Notes: generated by a model from the sequence alone, not told the origin. DNA of 64,000 bases from Dendrophyllia cribrosa (GCA_024195265.1 JAJLRJ010000004.1:44685068-44749067), one strand, 5' to 3'. Positions 1 to 12,305 are shown, counted from the stretch's first letter. Made by a program: numbers and translations.

Positions 1-247
1 GTGTTTCCATTAAGTTCTGATTGGTTCATTGGATTGTCTGTGTCCGTATCATGGTTTTTCAAGTACTCATTTTCTCGGCCCTGCCTTTTTGGCCTTGGAG
101 CCCCCGAGCCCCGTTATTTTTAACCTGGAGCTGCGATTTTTTGGCCTTGGAGCCCCGGAGCCTTAAAACCCTCTGGGATCCCGATTACTTAAAAAACCGT
201 CATAAATGTAAATTGAAAACCATTCCAACTCGCTAAGTTAAGCTCAC

Positions 248-376
248 CAGAACTACTCTGCAGAATATAACCAACAACTGGGTACAGGAAAATATTGTTT
301 TCAGGCGGCTCCCACTTGACGTGAATTTTGTTATCTCCTGTTATTCTGCAGGCCAGCTTCTCCGGTGGACCAGGTG
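248..376 (-). CDS. TRIM gene exon 5: start of FN3 domain
   Basis: 129 bp. It carries the FN3 hallmarks: a Pro-rich start (PGPPEKL), a KWEPP core strand and a Gly-Tyr strand. The donor GTGAGC at 247-242 falls inside the FN3 fold, so the domain must continue in an exon beyond the left edge. Confidence 0.78.
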
Positions 377-3300
377 CTGTGAAATGCCAAAAATGTAACA
401 TTCCTCATTAATTATATCAGTGCATGGGCGTTTTTTTGAACTCTTTCCATTCCATTCCAATTCATTTCATAATAAGCGGTCAAAATCCAAATTTAAAAAA
501 TCCCATGTTTAAAAAATACCAAAAACAAACAGCATTTGGTGTCCATAATAGAGAGTCTGTTATAGCAGGAGTTATTTACAGTAAATCTTATTCATCAGGA
601 CCGCAACTTCTGTACGTAACAACGGGATATCCATTATCGCAAGGTATTTGCAAGGCGAATGTTCACTGTAAAGGGAGTCAATAATGGCGGGAGTTTATTT
701 TCAGTAAATCTCATTTGCCAGGACTTCACTATTGTCTGTTATAACGGGATGTGCGTTATTATAGCGAGGTGTCTGCAAAGTGGGAGTTAACTGTAGTCAG
801 ATTCTGTGCTGTAAATGTTATGAAGAAGTCGTTATGTTTTGCTCATTGAGCGCCTTATCTCATAACACAATCATACTCACGCAAGACAAGCTTGGCACAA
901 GTTCGAATGTTGCCCAAGAGTTTTTCATGATTAGGGAACTGACATCCTAGGTTAGCCTTGGCCACTGGATCAATCTCACACAACAGTTCTAACACATCCT
1001 TCATCTCTGTTTCTACATCCTTTTTCATCATCAGCATCTCATAGTAGTCCATACTCAGAGCATTGTCACAGTTTCTACATGCTGTGGTTGTCAGACTGCA
1101 AATTTCTATCATCTGACTACAGAGAGAAGGAATAAATGAAAAACATTAATTAATATTAAAACGGTTTTGGTGCTATTCTGGAGTAAATAAATTGGGAAAT
1201 GTTGGTTTTTGTGGAGGGAGGAAAACTGGCGTACCCAAGGAATAACCCTCGGAGCATAGACGAGAACCAACAACAAACTCAACCCACAAAGTGGTGTCGC
1301 CTCGGGGATTCGAACCCGGCCACATTGGTGGGAGGCAAGTGCTCTCACCATTACAACATCTCTGCTACCCTAGAAGTCAGTGCCTCACACTGTTTTTAAT
1401 CATTTTTCAATTACCTGAGTTGTTCATTTAAGCCTTTCAATTTTCCATCACTTCTTTTATCGATGTCTGCCATCAGAATTTTCTCCCCTTGATCAATGGC
1501 TGCCCGCAGCTCTCTGTAATACCTTCTCGCCACATCTTTAACAGCTATAGTATTTTTCTTAACTTCCTCTATAGTTCTCTGTACTTCTCCTCTGGCTTTT
1601 ATAAATTTCTCTCCATGTTGTTCAACTTGTGTTTGTAATCTAACAAGAGCTTTCCTTTCTCGTTCTTCAGCCTCATGAACCTGAAAACAGCTGTGGTTTT
1701 TATGGTTACCATAGCGATGGCAAGATTCGCAGCACAAGCATCTGCAGTTCCGACAATAATACTTTGTCATCTCTTTGTGAGTAGGGCATTCTAAAAATTC
1801 CAAGAAAAGACAATGTTCAGGCAAAGTTGTTCCATGATTGCATGTTGGTGGTGGTCTCAAAAACAATTCAAAGTTAATAAAGCAGTTTTCAATCCACCGT
1901 AGGAAAAAAGATGGCATCTGTTCATTTTACCACAATACCTTGCGGACCTAACACAGCACATAAGGCACAAAGCCAGCCAAATTTTTACAATATTTGTTCC
2001 AGTACTAAGGACAATGTGTAGACTAGGTTTGAAGACTTTATAACTTTTCTTTACATTTTTATGAACGTTGTTAAGGTTTTTGTGCGCTAAGAATTATGGG
2101 TAAATGTACCAGTCGCCATCTTTTTTCCTACCGAGGATTGAGTGTCGTAAAACCAAAACCAAAGTAATTACTCTGACCAATCACAGCAGTTGTGTCGGTG
2201 GCGCCAAGCGCGGGAAAACGCGTGCGATTGGTTTTTGTCTTACTTGTGATTGGTTGATAAAGTGGTGCGAGATTTTTTAGCCAATCACAAAGCGTAGCAA
2301 TGCAAAACCAAAGCAATTGTGTAATTACTTTCGACACTCCATTGAAAATTGCTCTACGAAGCTAAATTGGAATTTCTAGATGGGTGGAGGTAGGGGGTGG
2401 GGGTATGGATATTTTCTGGAACAATACATTGGGTACCAGTGACATAATGCTGCAGGTAACCCTGCAATGGACTACCATTTCAAACAGGAGGGAGAAGCAA
2501 TACTCTTTGTTGCTTCATGCTACAGAAACTGGGTTAACCTCAGGCCGCCTGGGTATCCTGTGGCTTATGTGCCACTTTACCTTGCTGATTTGAGAGCAGG
2601 TTTTTGGTTCACTAACACCATAAAAACCCACAAAGACATCAGTAGCTCAGGAGGGTTTTATAATATTTAGCAGAAAGTTTTCATGATGTGATAGCTCTCT
2701 CTCTCTCTCTATTGGTGCATAGCATGTGCAGAGAATGACACTTAATTCTTTTCCGGAACCTCAAAATTATGCATTTGCAACTTTGAAGTTTGTATGACCT
2801 TTCTTTCCTTTTGACTTGGGAGAAATATTGGTCAGGGAACAAATAGATATAAAAATAAAAAAAATTATCATATGACCCATACGGCCCTGTGAACCTTTTC
2901 TTTGCAAAACCATTGATGAAAGTCCCGTATGAGGGCCGTACGCATTTGCGCGAGCGGGGCCGGAAAAAGCCGTACAGCCCTACTACAAAAACAGACAGCC
3001 TCGCGCGTTAAGATTTCAAGTAATTTTGTCTCCAAATTGGTCATATTTTAAAATACTTATTGACTAAGTTAGGTCGGGCCAGATGGGAAAATATTTGGCT
3101 CTCGGTCATGGCGCACGGACCTCGCTGGGCTCGCTCACTTTCCCAACCGGCCCTCCCACTTAGTCAATAAGTATATATTATGAAACTTTGCACAAATAAA
3201 AAAGAAAGAATGAGGGGTATGAACCAGCAAAAGGATGGCTAGCCTGTGCGCAGACATATTTTCCGCTCGGAGCAAGGAAATCGGATACGTCTGCGCGCAG

Positions 3301-5028
3301 GCTAAAGGATCACAGGCATGAAAAACAGGATGCTTAGAACCAACTCTTGGAAATGACAAAGGCTACCCATTGACAACAAACTATCGGCTACTCCTCTGAC
3401 CTAATATTATGCTTGCAGTATGTTTGAATATGTGGCAGCATCATGTATTCTTACCAGGTATTGCAGCATAATTCAACAAAGAGCTGGATGGTCTACTACC
3501 AGTTAGTGTTGGCCTAAGAGTGGATGATCGTTTACTTAAAGTTGAACTACTTGACGATGGACGAGATGACACTGTCTGCCTCTGATACTCCAAGGTACCT
3601 ATGCCATCTTTGGCATCACTTGCTCGACAAATACCATGGCAACGAAACTCCAGCTGTGAATGAATGTTATCAGAGCAACTGCCGCACATGAACACATCAC
3701 AGTCAGAACAGAAAAAAGTCGCAGGCTTGGGAGGGTAAACTTTTTGAATGCAGAAGTTGCATAATTTTTGTTCCTCCTCCTCAGACTGTAGAATGGCTTG
3801 CAAAAGATCCACATTTTTATCAAGTCCATCAACACCATTGGTAGGCAATAGGGTTCTCAGTTTACAAGAAGAACACTCTATGACCGAGCCTTGAAGTTCT
3901 TGAAGTTTTAAAAGGCACTCTGTTGATTACAAGCAGGGATCAAACTGTTATGAACTTACACTGGGAATCCTTCACAATGAGACAAAGTCATAATTGTTTG
4001 ATGGATTGCACCATAATTTTATAAAATTTTATTTACTAAATTCTAAAAGCCAATCAGATTTGAGGAATTTTGGGCAGGTGTAATTGATTTGTGTATGTGT
4101 GGTCTCTGCATGGGCATAATTGACTGCAACTAGCCCTTAACTCCAGCAGAGATAAAAATAATACTTTTAAGCATTTAGTTTCCAAGTTAATAAAGACCTT
4201 GTCAACTAAATCAAAACACACCAATGCAAGAAACCTTTTCAAACAACCTTCTTTGCTATAATTACAAACTACAGATTACACCACAGAGATCTGTTTATTT
4301 TTAGAATGAACAATGGTTGAAAAGACAAGCTATTAGGCAAGGGTGATTGAATGTTGTTAGGAATAAAGAAATACCATTATTTAATTTGCATAAGTAAAGT
4401 TACGAGATTCCAGGAGTGCCTTTGTAGACCTCTATCGTGTCGTTTTAGAATAGCATTCAAAGACTTGATAAAAACACAGTTGGAAATATATTTATAATTC
4501 TGTACAGTTCTACAATAATACTATTGACATTATCAAGTGTCAAACTGTTAATATTTAATTTAGCATCCATGGAAAATTCGAATAAACACTCACGTTTTGA
4601 AACCTTGTGAGATTTCTAGACCTCAAGCAATTCTTCTTCCAATTATTTCTATAACAGGTCCGATGATATAGCCAATTCTTAAAGTGTTTACTACTACTAT
4701 TCGGGTATGAATAATACGACATAGCGTAGTATTTTGCTAGTACGATATTTCATCCTCAGCAATAAATGCCGAAATTCCAACGTAGCCTTCATTTATGGCG
4801 ACTGCATATTTAAAAGGCCACCTTCAAAATAGGTAGAAACTAAACTGTAGATTAAATTTCTGAGAACGAAAGGCCATTTATAATTTTGAATTCCATATTC
4901 ACATTCAAAGGCTGCTCACCAGTACAAAACGTGTGTCTGCAGTCCAGCTCTCTTGGAATCCGTTGTGGAAATCCTGTACCGTAGCTACTATAGCATAAAG
5001 GACAAATCATCTCTGTCTTCTCGTACAT
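248..5028 (-). CDS. TRIM-family RING E3 ubiquitin ligase (3' end outside window)
   Basis: Five exons join in one frame: 5028-4920, 3919-3455, 1790-1415, 1116-881 and 376-248, all with GT/AG borders; 438 residues are visible. Residues 9-55 form a C3HC4 RING (C9, C12, C30, H32, C35, C38, C52, C55); the RING is split by intron 1. B-box 1 starts at C90 and B-box 2 at C193/H196. A Ser-rich linker (about 140-180) separates the B-boxes. A coiled coil plus COS-like segment (about 220-395) and the start of an FN3 domain (about 397 on) follow. RING-BB1-BB2-BBC-COS-FN3 is the order of TRIM subfamilies C-I (MID1, TRIM9, TRIM36) and C-III; known members are E3 ligases that often bind microtubules. A SPRY domain may lie beyond the left edge. 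The start is the first ATG before the RING. It lies about 2 kb downstream of parkin on the same strand. The subfamily is not resolved. Confidence 0.85.
881..1116 (-). CDS. TRIM gene exon 4: end of coiled coil / COS-like region
   Basis: 236 bp, acceptor TCTCTGTAG, donor GTGAGT. It is a helical, acidic segment in the position of the COS box. The AG|T codon junction with exon 3 keeps the frame. Confidence 0.82.
1160..1385 (-). repeat. tRNA-derived SINE
   Basis: On the minus strand there is a box A (TAGCAGAGATG) and a consensus box B (GGTTCGAATCC) about 40 bp apart, followed by a non-tRNA body. The cloverleaf is poor and the unit continues past the T arm, so this is a SINE head, not a functional tRNA. 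It sits in TRIM intron 3. Confidence 0.6.
1415..1790 (-). CDS. TRIM gene exon 3: B-box 2 and coiled coil
   Basis: 376 bp, preceded by a strong pyrimidine tract and TTTTTAG. It starts with the B-box 2 C-x2-H pair, then a charged helical stretch typical of the BBC coiled coil. The open frame continues upstream into the intron (to 1917), but that part has no domain match and is not counted. Confidence 0.88.
2134..2354. mobile_element. TA-flanked MITE, GAGCAGTTTTCAATTGA family, copy 1
   Basis: Inverted termini resembling GAGCAGTTTTCAATTGAG surround a body rich in CCAAT boxes (GCCAATCAC, GATTGGTT). The same body recurs at 8696, 21547, 38160 and 43232. The left end is damaged here. Confidence 0.65.
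2355..3239. other. TRIM intron 2, central part
   Basis: No exon recognised. It holds a (CT)8 microsatellite at 2695-2710 and an inverted pair around AAGTATTTATTGACTAAGT (about 3050-3180). The open frames at 2384-2670 have no recognisable domain. Confidence 0.5.
3240..3304. mobile_element. Small TAGCCTG foldback element
   Basis: The 65 bp unit starts TAGCCTGTGCGCAGAC and ends with its inverse. It is flanked by AAGGATGGC and AAGGATCAC, a probable 9 bp target duplication with two changes. Same terminal class as the copies at 37419, 39600, 57504 and 58900. Confidence 0.6.
3455..3919 (-). CDS. TRIM gene exon 2: rest of RING, B-box 1, Ser-rich linker
   Basis: 465 bp, acceptor AG at 3921-3920, donor GTAAGA. 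It completes the RING (C38, C52, C55), then carries B-box 1 (CxxC at 90/93) and a Ser/Thr/Arg-rich low-complexity linker. It starts and ends in phase 1. Confidence 0.88.
3920..4919. other. TRIM intron 1
   Basis: AT-rich intron of 1 kb between the two halves of the RING. No repeat family or other gene recognised. Confidence 0.6.
4920..5028 (-). CDS. TRIM gene exon 1: start and first half of RING
   Basis: 109 bp: ATG at 5028, 36 codons plus one base, donor GTGAGC. It encodes the C9/C12 and C30/H32/C35 ligands of the RING. It joins exon 2 through a split GAG codon and restores C-x2-C spacing, which confirms the splice. Confidence 0.85.
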
Positions 5029-5980
5029 GGTTTGTAAAAAGAAATCGAGTTTTCAGATGTTTTATAAAACGTTTGTTAACCAACTCCGATGTTTACAATT
5101 CCAAAGGCGCTAATCTATTCTTCGTTGCTTGGTCTCTACAACATACTGCTGACCGCAAACTTGCGCCGGAAGTTTGAATCCAACACCTCCACAAGTCCAA
5201 CTCGGGGCAGGGCAGGTTTGGGGCTTCTCTTTGTAAAGGTCTATAAACGTCCCGCGCTACTAGCTTTTAGCATGAAAGGTGTATTAAATGGACAAGGCTT
5301 TTAAACGGCTATACAACACCGCCCAGTGAAAAAGATACTTCTGTCTTAGAAACAAAATAGACGTTGACAAATAAAAAAGAACATTTTCAACTGGTGTTTC
5401 AACAAAATTTTGACTCCATATAACAGCAAGTGTGCCTCATGCAATTTCTTTCAACAACAAACGACCGAACGAAAAAAACATAAAGAAATAAGTCAGTTTA
5501 TACAATTATGCTAGACACGAGACGGGCAATAAAAACATGCAATGCACGCAAAACTATTTTCAGTATTCTCGAAGACATTAGCAATTTTGCTATTTTAAAT
5601 TCGAGGTGAAATAAAGGTTATTGTTGTTGTTCTAAAGCCTCGTTCACAATAGCGCATAAAAACACAACTTTAGATATCGTTGTCATGTCGACATAATACT
5701 GATAAACATAATAACATAAACCTAACGACAAAAGGAAAAATGCCTGATGTTTTCTTTAAGTTTTCTCCCTCGTTTCTTTGGGGGGGAGCGTTGCGTGACG
5801 TCCAAAAAAACGGCTGCGAAGGAGACTACATGTTGTATCGCTATGTCACCAGTGTAAACCAGTCACAACAGTCGTAATCATGGTTACACTGGCATAACGA
5901 CATAACAACACAAAGAAAATATACTTAGGTTTATGTCATTGTTGTTTATGTTGGTGATATATTTAAATCATTATTATCCT

Positions 5981-6188
5981 CAGGGACGGATCCAGGATTT
6001 TTCTTAGGAAAGGGTGCACCTCTAAGGAATGACGTAACTAAATGGTGACGTAAACACCAATAAACCACGTAGTTTTTTTTCTTTTCTTTGCAGAATACTA
6101 GTTATATTAGAAAGATGCAGGTCATCTCAGTGGGGGGGGGGGGGGGGGGGGGGCGCACCCCTGCACCCCTCCCCTAGATCCGCCCCTC
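5981..6188. mobile_element. CAGGGGCGGATC MITE, copy 1
   Basis: Inverted termini CAGGGACGGATCC / GGATC-CGCCCCTC, flanked by the 5 bp duplication ATCCT (5976-5980 and 6189-6193). It contains a run of more than 20 G. Two more copies are at 6580 and 55690. Confidence 0.8.
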
Positions 6189-6579
6189 ATCCTTATTCCT
6201 ACTGAGTAGTTGATAATACCTTTCGAACAAAAATAAATCCCCTGACCAGCAAAGAGAAAAACTAATTGATAAAAATAGCTATATACAGTAGCTAACAATT
6301 GCCATGAACTGTCAAGATATGATTACGGCAAGAGAGCCCATCTCCGGTAAACGCCATACTTCAGTGATGATACATCTTCGAGGTTTTATTTTTTAGATCA
6401 ACCTGCCCTCCTAACTAAAGCGGTATTGGGTTATAATGACGGCCGTTGGTAGTCTTGCATTATTTTCATTGATATTTCATTGCTATTCATTCCTTCTTAG
6501 AAAGAAAATTTAACTAAAAGCAACATCTTTCGAACTGGAACTTATATAGCTTTATATGAACCGGAACGCCCTTCCTACA

Positions 6580-6752
6580 CAGGGGCGGATCCAGGATTTT
6601 TCTTAGGAGGGGGTGCACCTCTAAGGAATGACGTAACTGAAGGGTGACGTAAACAAATTTTAAAAGCGAACAACGCAGACTAGGTCATCTCAGGGGTGGG
6701 GGGGGGGGGGGGGGTGCGCACCCCCTGCACCCTCCCCTTAGATCCGCCCCTG
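6580..6752. mobile_element. CAGGGGCGGATC MITE, copy 2
   Basis: Same termini and body as copy 1, flanked by the 5 bp duplication CTACA (6575-6579 and 6753-6757). It has an internal poly-G tract. Confidence 0.85.
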
Positions 6753-7060
6753 CTACATTTATGCGAAACTGGAATCATTTAATCGCGAAATACTTTGAAG
6801 GACAGTGGATTCACTTTTAGGAAAATAACATGTTTATGGCATCCTACGCAGTCTCGATGCTCTAACATAAAATGGAATGCTATGAAAACTTCTTATTGGC
6901 TGGAAAATGTTACATATTGAAGTATCCGACGGATGTAGTTTTATAGGAAAAAAATCGTCCAGTTATAGAGCACATTCCTAACGTCTCTTTTCTATGCGAT
7001 ATAAAGCGATACATGTAACACAGTCCGCCGAAAATTAACATTGTATGTATAAACGTAATT

Positions 7061-7170
7061 CTAGCGTTGTAAGAACCAATGTGTCCCCTGGCATTCGGGA
7101 TTCCATCGAATAAGACAAATCCAACACCACTCAAATTTGCATCGAGGGCATGTCATGTGATTACATCCTC
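7061..7170 (-). CDS. PRKN: Parkin exon 11: RING2 catalytic end and stop
   Basis: 110 bp ending in TAG at 7061-7063. Active-site C408 lies in the Gly-Gly-Cys motif. Ligands C413, C416, C421, C424, C432 and H436 follow, then the HWF end. The C-terminus extends three residues past Phe438. Confidence 0.94.
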
Positions 7171-8640
7171 CTACAACAACAACAACCCAGATATAAATAG
7201 ATTAGTTAACGTAACCATGGCAAAGGAATGAGGCGACAGATTGTGTGACAAGGAAGAAATATATGGTAGTGCTGTTGTCCAACCACAAGCACTTTGTTGG
7301 GTTCCCCTAGCATATGACCGTATATTAACAGTCCCCCTAGGATATGGCCGTATGTTTACAGTCCCCCCAGCATATAACCGTATATTAACAGTCCCCCTGG
7401 GATATGGCCGTATGTTTACAGTCCCCCTAGCATATGGCCGTATGTTTACAGTCCCCCTAGCATATTTCCGTATGTTTACAGTCCCCCTAGGAAATGGCCG
7501 TATATTTACAGTCCCCCCTAGGTATATAACCGTATGTTTACAGTCCCCCTAGCATATGGCCGTATGTTTACAGTCCCCGTAGTACAACATTGAATGGTGG
7601 TGAGGGAGGGAAACACCATTTGCACACCATCCAGCACATGTAGTGTTCCAACGTTCTGTCAGAAATTGTAGCTCCAGTTCCAGTCAATATCGACAATACG
7701 AATGTCTATTGCGAAATATAAACTCCCTCAGTAGTTTTGAACTCTCCCACGATAGTGCTCGCCGTGTTATAAAGATGGTGTCTCAACGTACTCAGTGATC
7801 AAACTCCGCAGCAAAGGCATTAAAACAAAGGACACTGTGATCAGAACCTGTACTAGTTTATAGCTGATTAGATTCTCAATTTGGATCCGGTGCTTCTGTT
7901 TTGTTACGTTGGTCCTTGCCTTCAAAATTGCATGCACACTGTTTGAGACTAACGATCTTTGCAAAGATCATCGCGTCTTTACAATGGTAATAAAATCTGT
8001 AGCCGAGTAAAATACAAGAAGAATCGCAGCGGGATCTGCTTACCACTCTTTTCCGTGTTTGTCTTACATCCGGGACACTTCTTACTGATCCTTTCGATCA
8101 CTTGCTTGGCCTCAGTCTCCCATCGCGCACGCCTGGCGTTTTCCGCATTAACTTGATATCTCTACAAGAACATATCCACATTTATAAACCTTCAAAGTTC
8201 TTTCAATAACAAGACAGTTGTCTGTGGATGCAAACCTTTTGTCCTTTTTTAAAATAAACGAACATTTGCGATAAGTGAGATCTCACTCTTTTCTTTTTCA
8301 TACACCGAAGTCAGTAAATATGCTTTTCATACCACAATTTTGTTAACCAAATTTTAACTATTTTCCTTCCCGCAATGTTCGACCCTACAATCTCGAAAAT
8401 GGTCAGAAAAAACATATGGAAACCGTATGGAGATCAGGCTTTATAAAGAATACGAAAATTGATTTTATTAAGGTAAATTGGTCACCATAAGGTGATTCAA
8501 AGCGGACGTTTCAAGCGCTACCCCTTCGAATGATTCGCTGACGAAGGGCTGGCGCTCGAACGTCAGCTTTTGAATCTCTTTACGGCGGCCAATTTACCTT
8601 ATCAACTCAGTTGAGAAAACCAAATTTTCACGTTTCACTC

Positions 8641-8676
<36 letters not shown>

Positions 8677-11600
8677 ACTAATTTATTCATTTATAGAGCA
8701 GTTTTCAATTGAGTGTCGTAAACCAAAACCAAGGAAATTACTCTGACCAATCTCAACAGTCGTAAACAATCCAATGAACCAATCAGAGCTCGAAGCAATT
8801 ACATGTCGCCGGCGCCAAGCGCGGGAAAACGCGTGCGAGCAAGTCACGATTGGTTTTGGTTTTACTTCTGATTGGTCGAGAAAGTGGCGCGAGATTGTTT
8901 AGCCAATCACAAAGCGAAGCGATGCAAAACCATAGCAATTGTGTAATTACTTTCGACAATCAATTGAAAACTGCTCTACGAATAACCAGGTGGTGTAATG
9001 AAGAAAACAACAGAGAATTCACCATGTGTTCATTATGATACTAAAATATGTATAGTATTATACACCACAAAGTCATTTCTGTTCCATGCGCTTACAATAT
9101 AAAAATAGAGAATAAAAATTGATTTTTAAAAACGTTTTTTAATCTTACATGAAATTGAAAGTTAGGATGACTATTTTAACGAAGCACCAAACGATAAAAC
9201 CACATTTGGCAGCAATTTAATAATTTTAATAGTTTTTAAAGTGCCTATAAGCCTTAAATACATATTTTCAGAATCAACTCTACGTACATTGAATAGTTGA
9301 ATGGTGAAATATTTCTTGTTTTGAACGTCGCGTTATTGAGTTCGGGTGGTCAGACACGAGGGGTCATGTAGCAGGGACATGTCGCTGTTGAACTTCATGG
9401 GACACGTCACGGGGACAAAATGTCCCCAAAATTGGTGTTGCACAATTATGATAGTATCAGTTCACACGAGGGAACGTGTCGCTGCAACATGTCGCTGAGA
9501 CATGTCCCGCGACATTTTCATGTGGTGTGCAAGCGCTATGATTTTTTCCCTGCTACAAGTCCCCGCTACACTCCCTGCTACATGTCCCCCAGTGTGTACT
9601 ACACAAATTTTTGTCGCTGCTACATGTCGCTGCGACATGTCCCTGCGACATGTCCCTCGTGTCTGACCACCTTTATAAAGATTTGAATTTACAAAATGCT
9701 AATTAGATGACGTCAACCCGGGAATCATTTATCATACAACTATTTGTTTTCACCTCCAAGTAATATTTTTTAACGACTATCCACAGTTTATTTTTAGTAT
9801 TTATCAAGTTAATTATCCTCAAGTTGTGAACCGCGCATTGTAAATTGGCGTAGAAATAATGGCAAAGTCCGGGGTTGACGTCATCTAAGCATTTTGTAAA
9901 TTCAAATCTCAATAACGCGACGTTCAAAACAAGAAATATTTCACCATTTAAAGGGAGGGTTTCACGGTTCGGCGTATGTGTAAGCTATGACGTAACCCAT
10001 AATTTAATTTCATTGTTTAGACCAATCGGAAGCGAGCAGATAACTCTGGCGGGAAATTTGCCCGTGAAAATGTTGCGGTCATTCAGCTGATTGAATAGTT
10101 GATTATACATACCCATGTGCGCCATGAAAGCCACCAGAGCGTAGAATAAATCCTTCGGGCCAAAGGTTTTATTCAGTGTTGACTTTGTCGGTGTAATCCG
10201 TTGAAATTTTCTGTGAATTTTGGTCATCCTTCGCTTTGTTTGGACTAGTTATAGTATGTGATTAAATGTGAGTGGTTTCTTAACCGATAAAATTGGTAAG
10301 AAAGCGAATAAAGCTTTTTAACCTGTGCACATGCGCCGAACCGTGAAACCATCCCTTTAACTATTCAATGTGCGTAGAGTTGATTCTAAAAATATGTATT
10401 TAAGGGTTATAGGCACTTTAACTTTCCTCAAGTCATGTGGTTTTGAAAAGTAACAACAAGAAAATATATGAGATGCAATGTTCATCATGTCGCGAGCGCA
10501 GGACAAAGAAAAAAATCTGAGTCCCTGACAGGATTCGAACCTATGACCTTCCGCACACCGGTCGGATACTTCCGTACCCCTGTCGGATACTTCCGTACAC
10601 CGGTCGGATACTTCCGTACCCCTGTATGATACTTCCGTACACCGGTCGGATACTTCCGTACACCTGTCGGATGCTTCCGTATACCGGTCGGATACTTCCG
10701 TACACCTGTCGGATACTTCCGTACACCTGTCGGATACTTCCGTACACCTGTCGGATACTTCCGTACACCTGTCAGATACTTCGGTACACCGGTCGGATGC
10801 TTCCGTATACCGGTCGGATACTTCCGTACACCTGTCGGATACTTCCGCACACCGGTCGGATACTTCCGTACACCGGTCGGATGCTCCAACCACTGAACTA
10901 CGAGAGACTCGTGGCGAGCTTACTAGGTTCACATATGATATGCATCCTACACACTGTGTCAAAGTCGACCAATAGGCTGGGCTAATCGCAAGCTGTTTAA
11001 TGGACAGTACTTACACTTGGTCTAGCAGTAGCAGTAGCGGATGATTGGTTTTGACGGCAGGAGTGTCCTTGGTTAAATGGCTCCTTGCACTCTTTACAAA
11101 ACTCCAACTGGAATTGGTAAGACAAACAAATATTACAATTAACGAACTTTACAAGTCTGTCGCGGAATTCTCCCAAATTTAAATTGATTGAACTTCCGCT
11201 GTGAAAGAGGCCAGCAAGCCTAGCAAGTTGTTAATTTATTGAAAGTGTGAAAACGTGTTAGCAACAAGCACTTTTCGTTTGTTAAATTAAATTCATGCAA
11301 TAACTCGGTTGTTTTTGTATTCTCGGCGACAAGGGCTGACGAGGCCTCGTTTTCACTGCAACACGAGCACAAGAGCAAGCATTAACAAACGCAAAATTAA
11401 GCGTGAAGATTGAAACAATTTGATGCTTGTGCTTGCACTTGTGTTTATGATGTTTGCATGGAGTCTTGTCACTCCAGTGCTCCTGCTTACGTGAATTTCA
11501 AGCTTAAGCTCCAGAAGCACACAGAAGCCAAATCACGACCAATGAAATGACAGCATGTATCCATACTTACATTACAGCCGCTGCACTGGACAGAGCGCAT

Positions 11601-12273
11601 GCCTTGTGCAGGTAACAATCCCATTCCACAGCCGCGGCCTGGGCACAAGACACCACCCATCTTCAGAACATATTCCTCTGCGCCAAACTTCTGATATCGG
11701 TCATACTGCAACAAAAAATGGCAATCAACATTTAACCACCGTAACGAAAAAAACAACAATCCCTCACTACCGGGGCGGGGAACTCACTGAATGCACACAA
11801 CAAAAGAAGATCACTAAACAATACGACATAGAGAAGGAAGGAAAGTTTGAGATGGGGGTAGCGACCGGGGGGGGGGGGGGGGGGGGGGGGGTACTCCCTA
11901 TAATGGGCTATACGGGGATGCTCCGCCTGAAAGGGGTACCTTTTTTGAGGCTGGAGGTATATAAAAGGGTAGGGATTTCACGAGTTGAAGTATAGAAAGG
12001 GTAAGGAAAACTTCCTTTTTTGGTCGCACGTAACGGCTTATTCTTCTATTAAAGTATTTTAATGTTTATACTGAAGTAAAAAGTGAGAAAGTGTTGCTCA
12101 AATGTCAGCCAAAAACGCTTCTTTTGTTTTGCCTTTGTCGTTACAACTTGTATCAAGGATGTAAGTCAACTAGGTATGTAAAAAGGGTTACCTTTTCTGT
12201 CAAAAACGATTTATAAAAGGGTCAAGGGTTTGGACATCGGGGCGGAGCATCCCCGTACAAAACGTTGTTGAGT

Positions 12274-12305
<32 letters not shown>

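Larger units (their letters stand above)
9236..10421. mobile_element. Foldback element carrying two nested insertions
   Basis: Arms of a long inverted repeat (AAGTGCCTATAA start, then a GAATCAACTCTACGTA block) are separated by 9345-9671 and 9952-10356. A single uninterrupted arm copy at about 41975-42100 shows the unfilled sequence at both insertion points. It lies in parkin intron 9. Confidence 0.7.

Noticed and set aside
1290..1380. Candidate functional tRNA-Gly (minus)
   Set aside because: A and B boxes are good, but stems pair poorly and the unit continues into a SINE body.
1791..1917. Upstream extension of the B-box 2 frame
   Set aside because: A strong acceptor at 1792-1791 fits the exon 2 phase exactly; the extension is intronic.
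7241..7552. 103-codon plus-strand frame
   Set aside because: Translation of the 30-bp minisatellite; ten residues repeated, no flanking coding signal.
7241..10886. CRISPR-like arrays
   Set aside because: Direct tandem minisatellites with no unique spacers, in animal DNA.
10357..10985. Long frames of up to 201 codons on both strands
   Set aside because: They are produced by the 20-bp array; the unit shifts through all three frames and has no stop codon, so peptides are repeats of SDRCTEV or RKYPTGV type with no real composition.
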